NCBI GenBank assembly: GCA_021014325.1
Contig: CM037472.1
Coordinates: 29,288,234-29,352,233, forward strand
Direction of reading: 5' to 3'
Source of the DNA: Plazaster borealis
Lineage: Eukaryota > Echinodermata > Asteroidea > Forcipulatida > Labidiasteridae
DNA length: 64,000 bases
Shown here: one piece after another, positions 21,437 through 33,400 of the stretch
Layout: each line of letters begins with the position of its first letter
How positions within the stretch are numbered: the stretch's first letter is position 1
Position numbers and translations under genes: made by a program
Notes under the pieces: generated by a model
Seen by the model: the letters and a program-made list of their open reading frames with translations, nothing else
Told to the model about the DNA's origin: nothing
The model's database searches: none

Positions 21437-24400
21437 GTAAGAGTGATAATCCATCTGTTAGTGTTCAAGAGTTAAAAAATCCACAGGTGGTAATTTTACA
21501 CATGACTCAAACAAAAGGAGTCTACTTCACTCATACTTACGTGCAGAGCTCAATACTATTTTGGCATATTTCCCTATACCGGCAGGTAATACCGCTAAGA
21601 TTTTACATAGCGCCCTCTATTGGGCCACCCATAGCGCCCCGTGGTACACCATGTGATCCTCTTTTCTCTTAGCTACAGTTCGGGTAAGACGTGTTTAGGA
21701 TAAGCTCCGTTATAAGAAAAACATTACGTCTTATTCCCGTTTTTATTGCCTTGAGAGATTTTTTCAAGTGAGAAAAGAAGTTAGTGTATGCAAAACTGTG
21801 TGTTGAGTATTTTTTTGAGTGTGTAGAGTTGAAGATGAAGCGTTTTGGGAGGAATCCTTCTGTCGTAACCGGGGGCAAATACTCCCCCCCCGGGACAGAC
21901 CGAATCCTCGGTGGACTGTATCGGTGACGTTACGTTGCCGGGCCAGTCTGCCGTCCAGTGCCCGCAGCCTCTGGTGGCTACGGGTGCTGGCAGTCCCGCT
22001 GGCGGAGTCGCGGGGCAGAGTACTCGGTCCCCGGCATCGACCAAGGGTAGCGGGACTACCAAACGAAAGGCAGGTTCAGGCAAGGGGCGGGTTACCCAGG
22101 CCCCCGATGCCGGAACTAAGGCCAAGAAGGGTCGACAGGGTAAACAAGGTGTAGTACCGGGCCTCTCAATACCCTTCGATCCTCCCCCGAGCAGAGAGCT
22201 GTCCGATGGGACAAGCCTTCACGGCTCAGTGGGCTCTAGTCACCCGTGTCCCCCCGGTTCTGTGGAGTACAGCACAGGCGACTGGGGTGGACTGTTAACC
22301 GGGTTCCCTGACCACGCAGCGCCTGCCCACCCAATGGGTCTGGGGACGCTGGTGGCCGGAGGGAATTTGAGCATGGTGGGACAGGGTTCCCAGGCCGGGT
22401 CACGCTCCGGTGGACTCACCACGGCATCTGAGTTTACCCAGTGTTCCGGGGTGCCTGTTCCCCAGCCATTGTCAGACGTGTCGTCAGGGTTACTCCGGGA
22501 TCGAATGTCACACAAGAAGGGCAAAAAGAAGAAGAAGGCACGGCACTCGCGCCATTCTTCTTCTAGTAGCTCGGGAGAATCTATGGATCGATCCTACCGT
22601 AACAAACGTCGCAAGGGGGATGATTCAATCTCCAAGGCTGAGCTCCTACAGGCTTTCCAATCGATATCGACCTCCCTGTTGGCCCTCTCTGCCACCCGGC
22701 AGATGCCCGTCGGGGTTGGCCCGCCTGATATGGCCAATCACCCCCCACAACCTTCGGTCGTGGGCCATGGTTGGCTGGGCATAGCCCAGAGGGAGATACC
22801 GCACACGGTTAGCCGTGCGCCGGACTCCCCACCAGCATTAAGCCTCCACCCATCGACATCATTTACGCTCGAGGGTGTGGCTTATGCTTCGGACCGTGGC
22901 ACGGTGCCCGGTCCCCGGTGTCTACCCGGGCGTCACGCTCCGGTGAGTCGGCCAGGGGGTGGATCCACCCCACGGAATGGACATTGCGTCCTCAAGTCGT
23001 GCAGTCGCCGTTTCGACTGATCGACCGTCCACACGTCGATCTGTGCGCTTCATGCGAAAACCATCAATTTCCGCTGTACTGCACAAGGAGCCCCGACCCC
23101 AACGCATGGCGGAGGGACGCTCTGAATTTTCAGTGGGACGCTCTGAATTTTCAGTGGGACGGGCTCCTAGCGTACGCTTTCCCCCCAATCTCGCTCCTCG
23201 CCCGGGTCATCACCAAGCTTGAACAGGAGGACTGCAAAATCCTCCTGGTAGCCCCTGTTTGACCTCGCCAGCCGTGGTTCACCCGTCTGACCAGACTGCT
23301 AATTCTGGTGGTCCTCCCCCAGAGGGCGGACATCCTGTTCCAACCCAGCCCAGCCTCCAGCACCCAGCCCCTCAGCATCTCCACCTGACGTGCTGGGTGC
23401 TGTCACGCAGTCACTCTGCGCAGCAGGCCTTTCACAACGAGCTGCGGCGATCGCAGCATGTAGCCGGCGAGCATCCACCAGAAAGGTGTATGGAAAGGTG
23501 TAGGAAAACGCTGAGGAAAGTTGATGTGGCCTCGCGGTTCGGTATGCGGTCGACGTCTTTTCTCCTGCTCTTGACCGAATACCTAGCCCTGGGGTGTGAG
23601 GAAGACACCACCGTGCCCGCCGACATGTTGATGGCGGCGTTCCATTGCCTAGACCATGGATTACGGACGGCGCTGGACCAGTTTTCGCGGGTTGCAACTC
23701 TGGCCACGTCCACTCGTTGATGCAACGTACTTGACGCACTTTTTCTCCCATCCCGGGCACCCGCAAGAGGTTCGAGGCCCTTCCTTTGGCGGGCGGAGAC
23801 CTTTTTGCGGGGAAGTTTGAAGAACTGATGCAGGCAGAAGCCAAACGTCTTAAGGCGACCGAGAAGATCAACCTTAAGAAACCAGCTGCCCCTTCCACCA
23901 AGACACCACAGGCCAAGGGTAAAGCATCCTTTGTGATCTCTCGGCATAAGCCATTTAAACCCGCACGCGGCGGTTTCCGTAACCTGGCTGCCAGTTCGGC
24001 GGGTGCTCGAACTACGCAGCCCCAGCCGTTCCCTGTGCAACAACAACAACAACAACGCCCATCTGCTAGGCGTGGCTTCCGGGCTCCGGCCCCCCATTAC
24101 TCCGGGGGCTGGCGGAAGTGACTGGGTAGACTTGCGGTGGCCTCCCATTGTCGGACCTGTGGGGGGCCGCCTTCGTGACTTTGCTGGGGTCCTGGGCTCG
24201 GGTAACGTCCGACCGATGGGTGCTCAGTACAGTCGCTCGCGGTTACGCGATCGAGTTCACGAGCACCCCTCCGTCGGACATGATTGTTCGGCCGACGCCG
24301 ATCCCGACCGATCCGGTACAACGCCTATTCCTCGAGGGGGAGATCCAATCCCTCATCGAAAAAAAGGCGGTTCATGTGTTACCACTGGGGGAGACAGGGT

Positions 24401-27400
24401 CAGGGTTTATGTCGTCTTTCTTCTTGGTTCTCAAGAAGGAGGCCGGCACTTGGCGTCCAATTCTGAACCTCAAGCCCTTGAACAGATTCATACGGCCCAG
24501 GAGATTTCGGATGGATACTCTCAAAATCACTTTGGAGTCCATCCGGACGCCGGCGTGGGCGGCAAGCCTCGACCTCAAAGATGCTTACCTTCACATCCCC
24601 GTCTGCCCAGAGCACTAAGAATTCCTTCGGTTCCAATACAAGAATGTCCGATACAAATTCTTAGTGCTCCCATTTGGTCTCTCCACCTCCCCTCGGGTCT
24701 TTACCCGATTAGTGAAGGTGGTAGGGGCCGCGCTACGGAGGCGGGGAGTGTCGATCTTCACTTATCTCGACGACTGGTTGATCGTGGGGCAGTCACGGGC
24801 CTCCACGGCAGTGGCGCTCACACTATCATGGCGCCTCGCAGCCGAGCTGGGGTTTCTCATAAACACCGAGAAATCCCACCCGACCCCCTCCCAGTACCCA
24901 CAATTCCTGGGAGCGTCACTCGACCTTCGGGCCGGACTGGCCCGCCCCACGGAAGAACGCATTGTGAACCTCAAGCAGTGCGTTTCCCTCTTCTTGTTGG
25001 CATCAAGGGCCCCGGCCCGAGCTTGGCTCTGGCTGTTGGGCCTAATGGCCAGCATGGTGGATATCGTCAACTTTTGCAGGCTTCGTATGAGGCCGATACA
25101 ACTCCACCTGCTGACTTTTTACCGACCGAGTCGACACACCATAAACCACCTGGTGCCAACCTCGGCCTGGCTAACCCTCAACGACGCCAACCTGTCGGGG
25201 GGGCGGGCCTTCCGCAGACCCCGGCCGTCAATGACTGTCACGACGGATGTGTCGCTGTCAGGCTGGGGGGCGACCCTGGGCCCACGCCAGGTGGCGGGTT
25301 GCTGTGGTCCCGAGCACGGCTCGGCCCACATAAATGTCCTTGAGCTGTTAGCAGTGTCCAATGCTCTCGAGTGCTTTCAGAGGACGGTGGCGGGCCGGGC
25401 GGTGCTGATCCAATGCGACAACACCACCGTCGTGGCGTACATCAACCGCCAGGGGGGGACTCGGTCATCCCAAATGTGCGCCCACACCTGGGAGCTTCTC
25501 CATTGGTGTATTCGCAAAGACGTCTCCCTTACAGCGGTTCATCTCCCGGGCGAGGAGAATATCACAGCCGACGCTCTGTCCAGGGGGTGGATCCACCCCA
25601 CGGAATGGACATTGCGTCCTCAAGTCGTGCAGTCGCCGTTTCGACTGATCGACCGTCCACACATCGATCTGTGCGCTTCATGCGAAAACCATCAATTTCC
25701 GCTGTACTGCACAAGGAGCCCCGACCCCAATGCATGGCGGAGGGACGCTCTGAATTTTCAGTGGGCACTCTGAATTTTCAGTGGGACGGGCTCCTAGCGT
25801 ACGCTTTCCCCCCGATCTCGCTCCTTGCCCGGGTCATCACCAAGCTGGAACAGCCCCTGTTTGGCCTCGCCAGCCGTGGTTCACCCGTCTGACCAGACTG
25901 CTAATTCTGGTGGTCCTCCCCCAGAGGGCGGACATCCTGTTCCAACCCAGCTCAGCCTCCAGCACCCAGCCCCTCAGCATCTCCACCTGACGTGCTGGGT
26001 GCTGTCACGCAGTCACTCTGCGCAGCAGGCCTTTCACAACGAGCTGCGGCGATCACAGCATGTAGCCGGTCGAGCATCCACCAGAAAGGTGTATGATAGC
26101 AGGCTACGACATTTTTACCGATGGTGTAAACAGCGGTCTTTACATCCCCCCGATACTAATGTAGGGGAGGTAGCAGACTTCCTATTGTACCTTTTTGAGG
26201 ACAACCTCAAGACTGGTACAATTAAAAACTATCGTTCCGCTATTGCGGCTATCCATAACGGGTTCCCGGATGGGTCCTCCGTTTCAGACAGTCGGGCACT
26301 TGGCCAACTACTAAAGGGGATGTTTGTCTCCCGTCCCCCAGTGCGTAGGCTTGTACCCGCATGGGACCTTTTCGGCGTCCTAACCGCACTGACAGGGCCG
26401 CCATATGAACCAATGGGTAGCGCAACGCTACTACACTTGTCCATAAAATTGACCTTTTTGCTGGCTGTAGCTATGTCAAGACGACGTAGTGAGCTGCACT
26501 CCCTGACTACTGAGGCAGGCCACATCCGGTGGGAGCCGGGTGGAGTTCGGTTGATACCCGCAACGGGTTTCTTGACCAAGAACCAGTCTGACACCTTCTC
26601 CCCTCCAGACATCTTTGTGCCAGACATTAAGGCTCACTCGTCGGTCCGAAAGGACAAACTTTGGTGCTCGGTCAGGGCACTTAATTGGTATGTCAGCCGT
26701 ACAGAGTTGCTTCGTAGTCACCCACAATTGCTTGTTACTTCGACACCACCGCATGGCCCGGCGTCCCCGGGACACAATTACCCGGTGGCTTGTTGCGGCG
26801 ATACGGGCGGACGCAGACGTGCCAACGTCGGGAGCGGTGAAAGCCCACGAAATTCGGGCAGCGTCCACGTCATGGGCATTTTTTAAAGGTGTTTCTTTGA
26901 GATAGATTCCACAGGCAGCCTGCTGGAAGACCCCAAATACATTCACCGACTGTTACTTGAGGGATGTACTCCAGACAGAGGGTAGAGCGGGAAGGACAGT
27001 TCTGACTGCAGCCAGCAGAGCATCCTCCTTGGCGCAGAACCCGCCCCAGCCAGGGACCTCACAACAATAGGTGAGCCCCCATTTTGTTTTTTCATTGTTC
27101 ACTGATCACTGATTCTGTGTTTTTAATGTAAATGACATGCATATGACAGTTGTCTCTCCCGTCGTTGGCGCATACGCGAGTCTATGCAAAAATAGTATTG
27201 AGCTCTACAGGTAAGTATGAGTGAAGTAGCCCCCCCCCCCCGCACAGTAGTGTGGTTGGGGTCTACGAGCGAATACTTAACCTGTAGAGCATCCCTCCCG
27301 CCGTCCCCACTGGCCTCGATGTCTCAGAGTTCATTGATTGGTGCTCGAGAAAAGAGGAGGATCACGTGGTGTACCACGGGGCGCTATGGGTGGCCCAATA

Positions 27401-30400
27401 GAGGGCGCTATGTAAAATCCTAGCCGTATTACCTGCCGGTGTAGGGAAATATGCAAAAATAGTATTGAGCTCTACAGGTAAGTATTCGCTCGTAGACCCC
27501 AACCACACTACTGTGGGGGGGGGGGAAATTACACCATTTAAAGAGATTTTATGAAATAAATTTAGTGAATCTGATGATATAATAGTTGACCCTCCTACTG
27601 TCTGACCATTCAATATCATCCACTGTGGCTTTGAATGATAGGTGCACTGTGTCGGGACTTCACTCTAGTGGCGAATGCATCGGCACATCAATTAGTTAGT
27701 TCTGATGCACAACCTGAGCAGTTGAATTGTTTTAAATTATTGGTCAATTCAATTAAGCTTTGTGATGTTATGCTATTGACAAATTACATTTTGTTTTAAG
27801 TTAAATGCAGGTTTTTTGTCCAGGAAAACTCTGAAAGTGCCATGTAAATGTGCTTGTAGAAAGTATCCAACCAAACTCCCAACAATTTTAAAATTGGATT
27901 TTAATTATAGTTTCAATGGCTCATCAAATACTGGTAAATTGTTCACTAATATTTGTTGTTTGGATTGTTTGTTACAGTGCGAGGCTGTGGATGGCGAAGT
28001 CACATACCCAGATAGGTGTGATATTAGACGAAACAAAGATCTTTGCAGACGAGGGCAATACGTAAAGATTTCATCAATATTTTGTGATGAAGGAAATGGT
28101 TCTGCTGATGACCGGTGAGTTCTAATCAACAAGGGTTCGATTTCATGGCAAACAACAGCACTGTGAACTAGCCCTAACTATTTTACAAATGTAACATGGT
28201 TAGGGCTGGACGACAGTCTATTAGCTTCCCTCGAGGTATTGGAAGTTGACAAACTAGTTTTCAATACCGAGGGGTGTATCGACTGTCCATTTGAAATAAA
28301 CGATGTAAAATATTTGTTTTACCTTTCTCTATGGTTTTACTGTACCTCGTACCTCTCTAGTTGGGCATCATTGAGCTTGGAAAAACGTGCCACCATCTTT
28401 ACATGTGTACATAGCAGCAATGTTCGCACAATGATTGCTTCATAAAGTGCAGGCATAGTAGACTATTACACATGCGCTAGTCTACTACGCAGTCGTATTT
28501 ACCCTGTGTGTGTAACTGGTGCCCATGCGATAGTCTGCTATGCATGCGTATTTAACCTGTGTGTGAATACTCACTCGCGCACTTTGTAAATGGGAAAAGA
28601 TAGATAATGGCATGTGATGGTGAATGGACCAGTGAGAATTTGGCTGTCGATCATGAATATGTATGAGGTATAGTAATAAAGAATTGAGGCATGGTTGCTA
28701 TTTGTCTGTCAGAGGTAGGAAGTGTCGGGGGGGGGGGGGGGTTCTACATAACTCATATCAGTGAACTTGGGATGATTGAGGCCGGAAGGGTTGGGAGCCT
28801 ACATTTTACAAACGTAATATGGTTTAAGGTTGGACAGTCGATATTGGCTCCCAATTGGTATTGGAAACATTATTACCCCTGGTCACTGGGCCATATACTT
28901 CATTCCTTAAACCATCTCAGCTCCCTGGGGAGTATACAGCCTGTGCTGCAAAGTATGTTGCTCACTAAGCTAAATCAATCACAGGAACCATCTCTGCCCT
29001 CACAGGTACCCATTTACCCCTGGGTGACTGATGAGAAGCAATTATAGTTAAGTGTCTTGCTCAAGGACACAAGTGTCATGACCAGGATTCGAACCCACAC
29101 TCTGTTGATCAGAAACACCAGAGCTTGAATCCGATACTCTTAACTGCTCGGTTACGACACGCCATAAGTGATTAGTCAATGAACAACCTCTTTTTTGTCC
29201 TCTAGGCGAGGGCGGCCTACTCAAATGACATCATGTGCTTAAAGGGACACATTGCCTTGGATCGGACGAGTTGGTCTAAAAAAAGCATTTGTAACCGTTT
29301 GTTATATGGTTAGAAAGACGTTTTAAAAGTAGAATACAATGATTCACACAAATATGCCATTTTGTGGAGTCAAAAATTTGACTCCACAAAATGGCCGACC
29401 GTGTTTGTTCATGATGTAAAAGGAAAACCACGCAATTTCGAGACATATTTGTGTGGATCATTGTATTCTACTTTGAAAACTTCTTTCTAACCATATGCAT
29501 TTTATAACAAACGGTTAAAAATGCTTTTTATAGACCAACTTGCCCGATCCAAGGCAACGTGTCCCTTAAGGTCTATTATTATAACCCCAATCTCTGTCAG
29601 GAATTTGATAAATCCATTTTTTTTTATCCCTAGGTGCGTACCATGTGAGGAGGAAACGTACATGCCTAATTATAACTATTGTCCATTTTGCCTGGCAACA
29701 ACTAAATGCAAAGATAATAAAATAGTAAGTTTTTACCTTTAGTTAGTATGGTTTCTGTTCAGTTTGTAGAACAATTGAATGATTCACCTTGCAAGTATTG
29801 TATCTAACGTTAGAACAATTAACCTTTTTTGTACTAATGTGGAGGTTTTCAGCACCAAGTAATAAGTTCTTCACTTACATGTACATGTAGTAAGACATCT
29901 CAACAATACAAATATTATGCTCTGATCTACATCATCTACCCAAGTACTGTCTAGTGGGTTGTAATGATACAAACAGGGACTTGATCCTATGAATGGGTGA
30001 AGATTTTGTTCACTCCCCACTGGAGTTTATCAGAGGGACTAAGGGAACTAGTGGTAAAGATTCGGCCATTTATTCAAGAAGGTGCTACAGGAAACCGTCA
30101 CTATAAACCGCCTTCACACCATGTAAAGTTTCATGTTCTACTTAAATGTCCCCAATAAATTTAGTTTGAAGTGAATTTTCTATAACTTGATGTGTATATT
30201 TCATAGCTATCTTACTCTTAAAAGTTAAAAAAACTGAAGCCTTTGAACAATAGATTAAACAAAATGTGATAAACCATCAATTTATAAGGTACATGTATAA
30301 TTTGAGTGCCAAATATCACATTGAAAAAAATTGCAATAGAAACTTTCAGAATGTAGAGGGCAGTAGACATGCTTCTTTTTCAATTCTTCACATTAGACCG

Positions 30401-33400
30401 AGTGTGCTCAGAGAATAATATAATAATTATACACAACATTTATTAGGCGCTTAATACGGATGTTTCTAAGTGCACCATTGTCTGACTACAAATTTTTTCC
30501 TGCAAGGTATGTGGAGCTACGTTTGAAGTATGAGGCCTATTCATTTATAGCACCATGCAATGGTTTACAAGGTGCTGTGGCGCAATATATGCTGCCGATC
30601 AGACCAGGAACACTTGGGCGAAGCCCTTCTCTTTACGATAAGTGCACTGGGTTCTTTGACGTGCATTACACAACACAAGGGACCAACGGCTTTACATCCC
30701 ATCCAAAGGACGAAGCATGTGGTTAAGTGTATTGCTTAAGGACACAAGTGTCACGACTGGGATTCGAACCCATACTCTGCTGATCAGAAACACCAGAGCT
30801 TGAGATCGGTGTTCTTATCCGCTCGGCCACGACACGCCACAGTAGATTACAGTTTTTTTGTTAAAACACTGTATTAACCATTTCATGTCGGTCTTTAAAC
30901 AAAATCTCTGTGCCCTCTTGCGTTATTATTTTTCAGAACTTTTTGAAGTTCTTGAGTAATCGTTTTCCCTTTGAAAATATCGTTGCTACAATGAAACCCT
31001 TGACTTAACAAAGGGAAGAAAATAAAGGTTCTCATAAATAGTTGCAGGATTTGATGTTGTTGCATGAGAAAATTGAGTAGGCACTCACTGTGATTCGCAG
31101 TTAAAATGCATTTAATACACAAAACTCAAAAGCATTTTTTTTTTTAATGCACACCTAGTATTAAACATGTTCTGCTAAAAATGGTAAAAACTCAAATAGA
31201 TAAATAAAAAACAAACAAACTAAACAGTCACGGTTTCTAAATTAAGAGTTATATTTGATTGTGCTTTCAATTTATTCGGTTGACTTTCTTGTTATCATCA
31301 AATGGAATTTTTTTCTAAATTTCTTTGTCTGAATTTAGGAGAGTCGTGCACCAACTTCCACTTCCGACAGAGAGTGCATTCTCAATCCCGTCACTGGTAT
31401 GTATGGTAGCTAAATTGTGCATTCTGTCAATCTATGCTAAATCCACTAAAACTAAGAAAAATTGACAACGTTTGTGAGCAACCCCACTCTGGTTGTTCCA
31501 AAAGGAGTCAAAATGCTTCAAATAGTCGATGCTGCACTGTATCCTGAATCTAATGTTAGTGGCAGATGTCATTGTGATGTTATCAAGTGGTTCTTATGCC
31601 TTCTGTAATTGAATGCGCACTGGATATGGTTGTTGGTCAAAACTGTTATGAACATGTTGGTGTCGTGAGAGTGCATGCTTTGGAATAGAGAGACACGATA
31701 TATATATATATGTCTTCTGTAATGGTAGTCGGGCATGATATTCTTCCTTCTTTAATCCGATTTCTGATTTGTTTTGCCTTCAGAAAAAACAGCAAAATTG
31801 ATGTTAAAAAGCCTGAAAGTCTATACAAGCCTATACCATGCAGTTACGAGACCTCCTCGTTTACGCGGAAATCCGCGTTTTTTTATTTTCCCATTCCGCG
31901 TTTTTTTTGCGGGCTCCACTTTTTCCCCGTCTCCGCCCTGAAAGGCGGCCTGTGTTTTAATTTTTTGTTTACCCCTCCAATATATCGAGCAGCAAGTAAT
32001 TTTACTGCACAACACTCACACAGAGAAGGGGAACCTGGCATCGGGAAGCACTTTAAATGCGATTTGATTTTGACACGTGAGTCGGGGGCTAGATCCGGTA
32101 AAATGCTCCGCGTAAGTCTTCGATTAGAGCCGTTGTTGTTCATTTTTCGTTAAGCGCGATGTCCCATTATACTTACCTATGTCGTCGTCCCGTTCCACCA
32201 AGAGAGGGCGCTGTACTAAAAAATGTATTAAAAAGCCAACACCTTGAGCCAAGACTAGGTGCACACGGTCTTTCATGTGTGTGTGGTACCTGAATGTAGC
32301 GCTGGCCCAAAATCCGGACACGTACACATACCGCTGGCCCAAAATCCGGACACATACAAATAGCCCCAGCCCAAAATCCGGACACTGAAAAAAAAGTTGT
32401 CCTCGTTTTTTTCCATGACCCGCTCACATGCCTGACCTTGTGTACATGTGGGTCAGCCCTTGTACTCAATTAAATTTTCCTACCTTTTTCCAAGGACCAA
32501 ATATCATGCCTGTGTAGTTGAACATAAACTTGTATGCCTTTGGTGAGGGGGGGGGAGGGAATCAGTCAACATGGAGTCTTCAAATAAAACTACGTGTGTG
32601 TTTTTCAGCTCCTCCAGTTACCCCTACATGTAACTGTCCTGTTTGTGAATCCCCAACACAAAGCAGCTGCTCACCATGCCCAACTCTTCAAGAACTAACT
32701 ACGGATTTGTATTCTCACACCAGTGGTCAGGAAACCAGTGACAGCCCAACAACTGTAGTTTCATCTGCAGCAAGTAGGATTTCAATTAAGTTTGTATCAT
32801 AATTGCATCAGCAATAAAAACTAACAAATATTGATTTTGTTTTATCCTTACACTTTTGTGTGATAACCACTGTATAGACTGTTCAAGTCTCGCGCGCATC
32901 AAAAAACAAACAAAAACAACTCGAACAAAGGCTATATTTTTCGATGAAATCAAATCTTTTTAAATTCTATTTATACAGAATTCCTGAAAATAAAAGAACC
33001 CATAGCAATTTGTGACTTAAATTAAAACTTGGGACGACGATTGCTTATTTTTAGAAACCCCATTCGCCAATCACACCGAATTTGACCAACATGATAACAT
33101 GATAACATAAATGTCAGATGGGCAAAATTCTTAACTGTTTACAAGTAAACAAAAACGGGGGTCAAGTCTTATTCTCAGGTTCTCGTTGTTGATTTGTTAC
33201 ATTTTTTTTCTTTCATATATTTCATTGCTATTTTTTACTTTCCCAACAATACGATAAAGTTTAAATAGCCATAAACTACATTACACTAAAGTATTTGAAG
33301 ACACAGAATCGCGGACACGCAAAACTCAATATGGTTGGGACCAACTTGGTCCCGGAAGTTCAAATACATGCAAGACTTGCACAGTCTATTGACCCCGTGC

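Larger units (their letters stand above)
21522..27525 (+). mobile_element. DIRS-type tyrosine-recombinase retrotransposon (defective)
   Basis: A 6.0 kb element sits in intron 1 of the receptor gene, in the same orientation. It has inverted terminal repeats of ~140 bp (left 21522-21660, right 27349-27485 plus a further terminal extension). The internal complementary region (27183-27300) contains, joined together, complements of both outer ends, which is the diagnostic DIRS layout. Coding order is Gag-like, reverse transcriptase/RNase H, tyrosine recombinase. DIRS elements replicate through an extrachromosomal circle inserted by the recombinase, without integrase and usually without target duplication. 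GC content is far above its surroundings. Several frameshifts, two in-frame stops and an internal duplication show that it is inactive. Confidence 0.92.

Noticed and set aside
22410..25892. Long open frames in other phases and on the minus strand within the DIRS element
   Set aside because: High-GC sequence gives overlapping open frames; only the frames with Gag, RT/RNase H and recombinase motifs are kept.
31710..32153. 147-codon open frame in receptor intron 4
   Set aside because: Low-complexity ends, no recognisable domain, and incompatible with the phase-matched exons on both sides.
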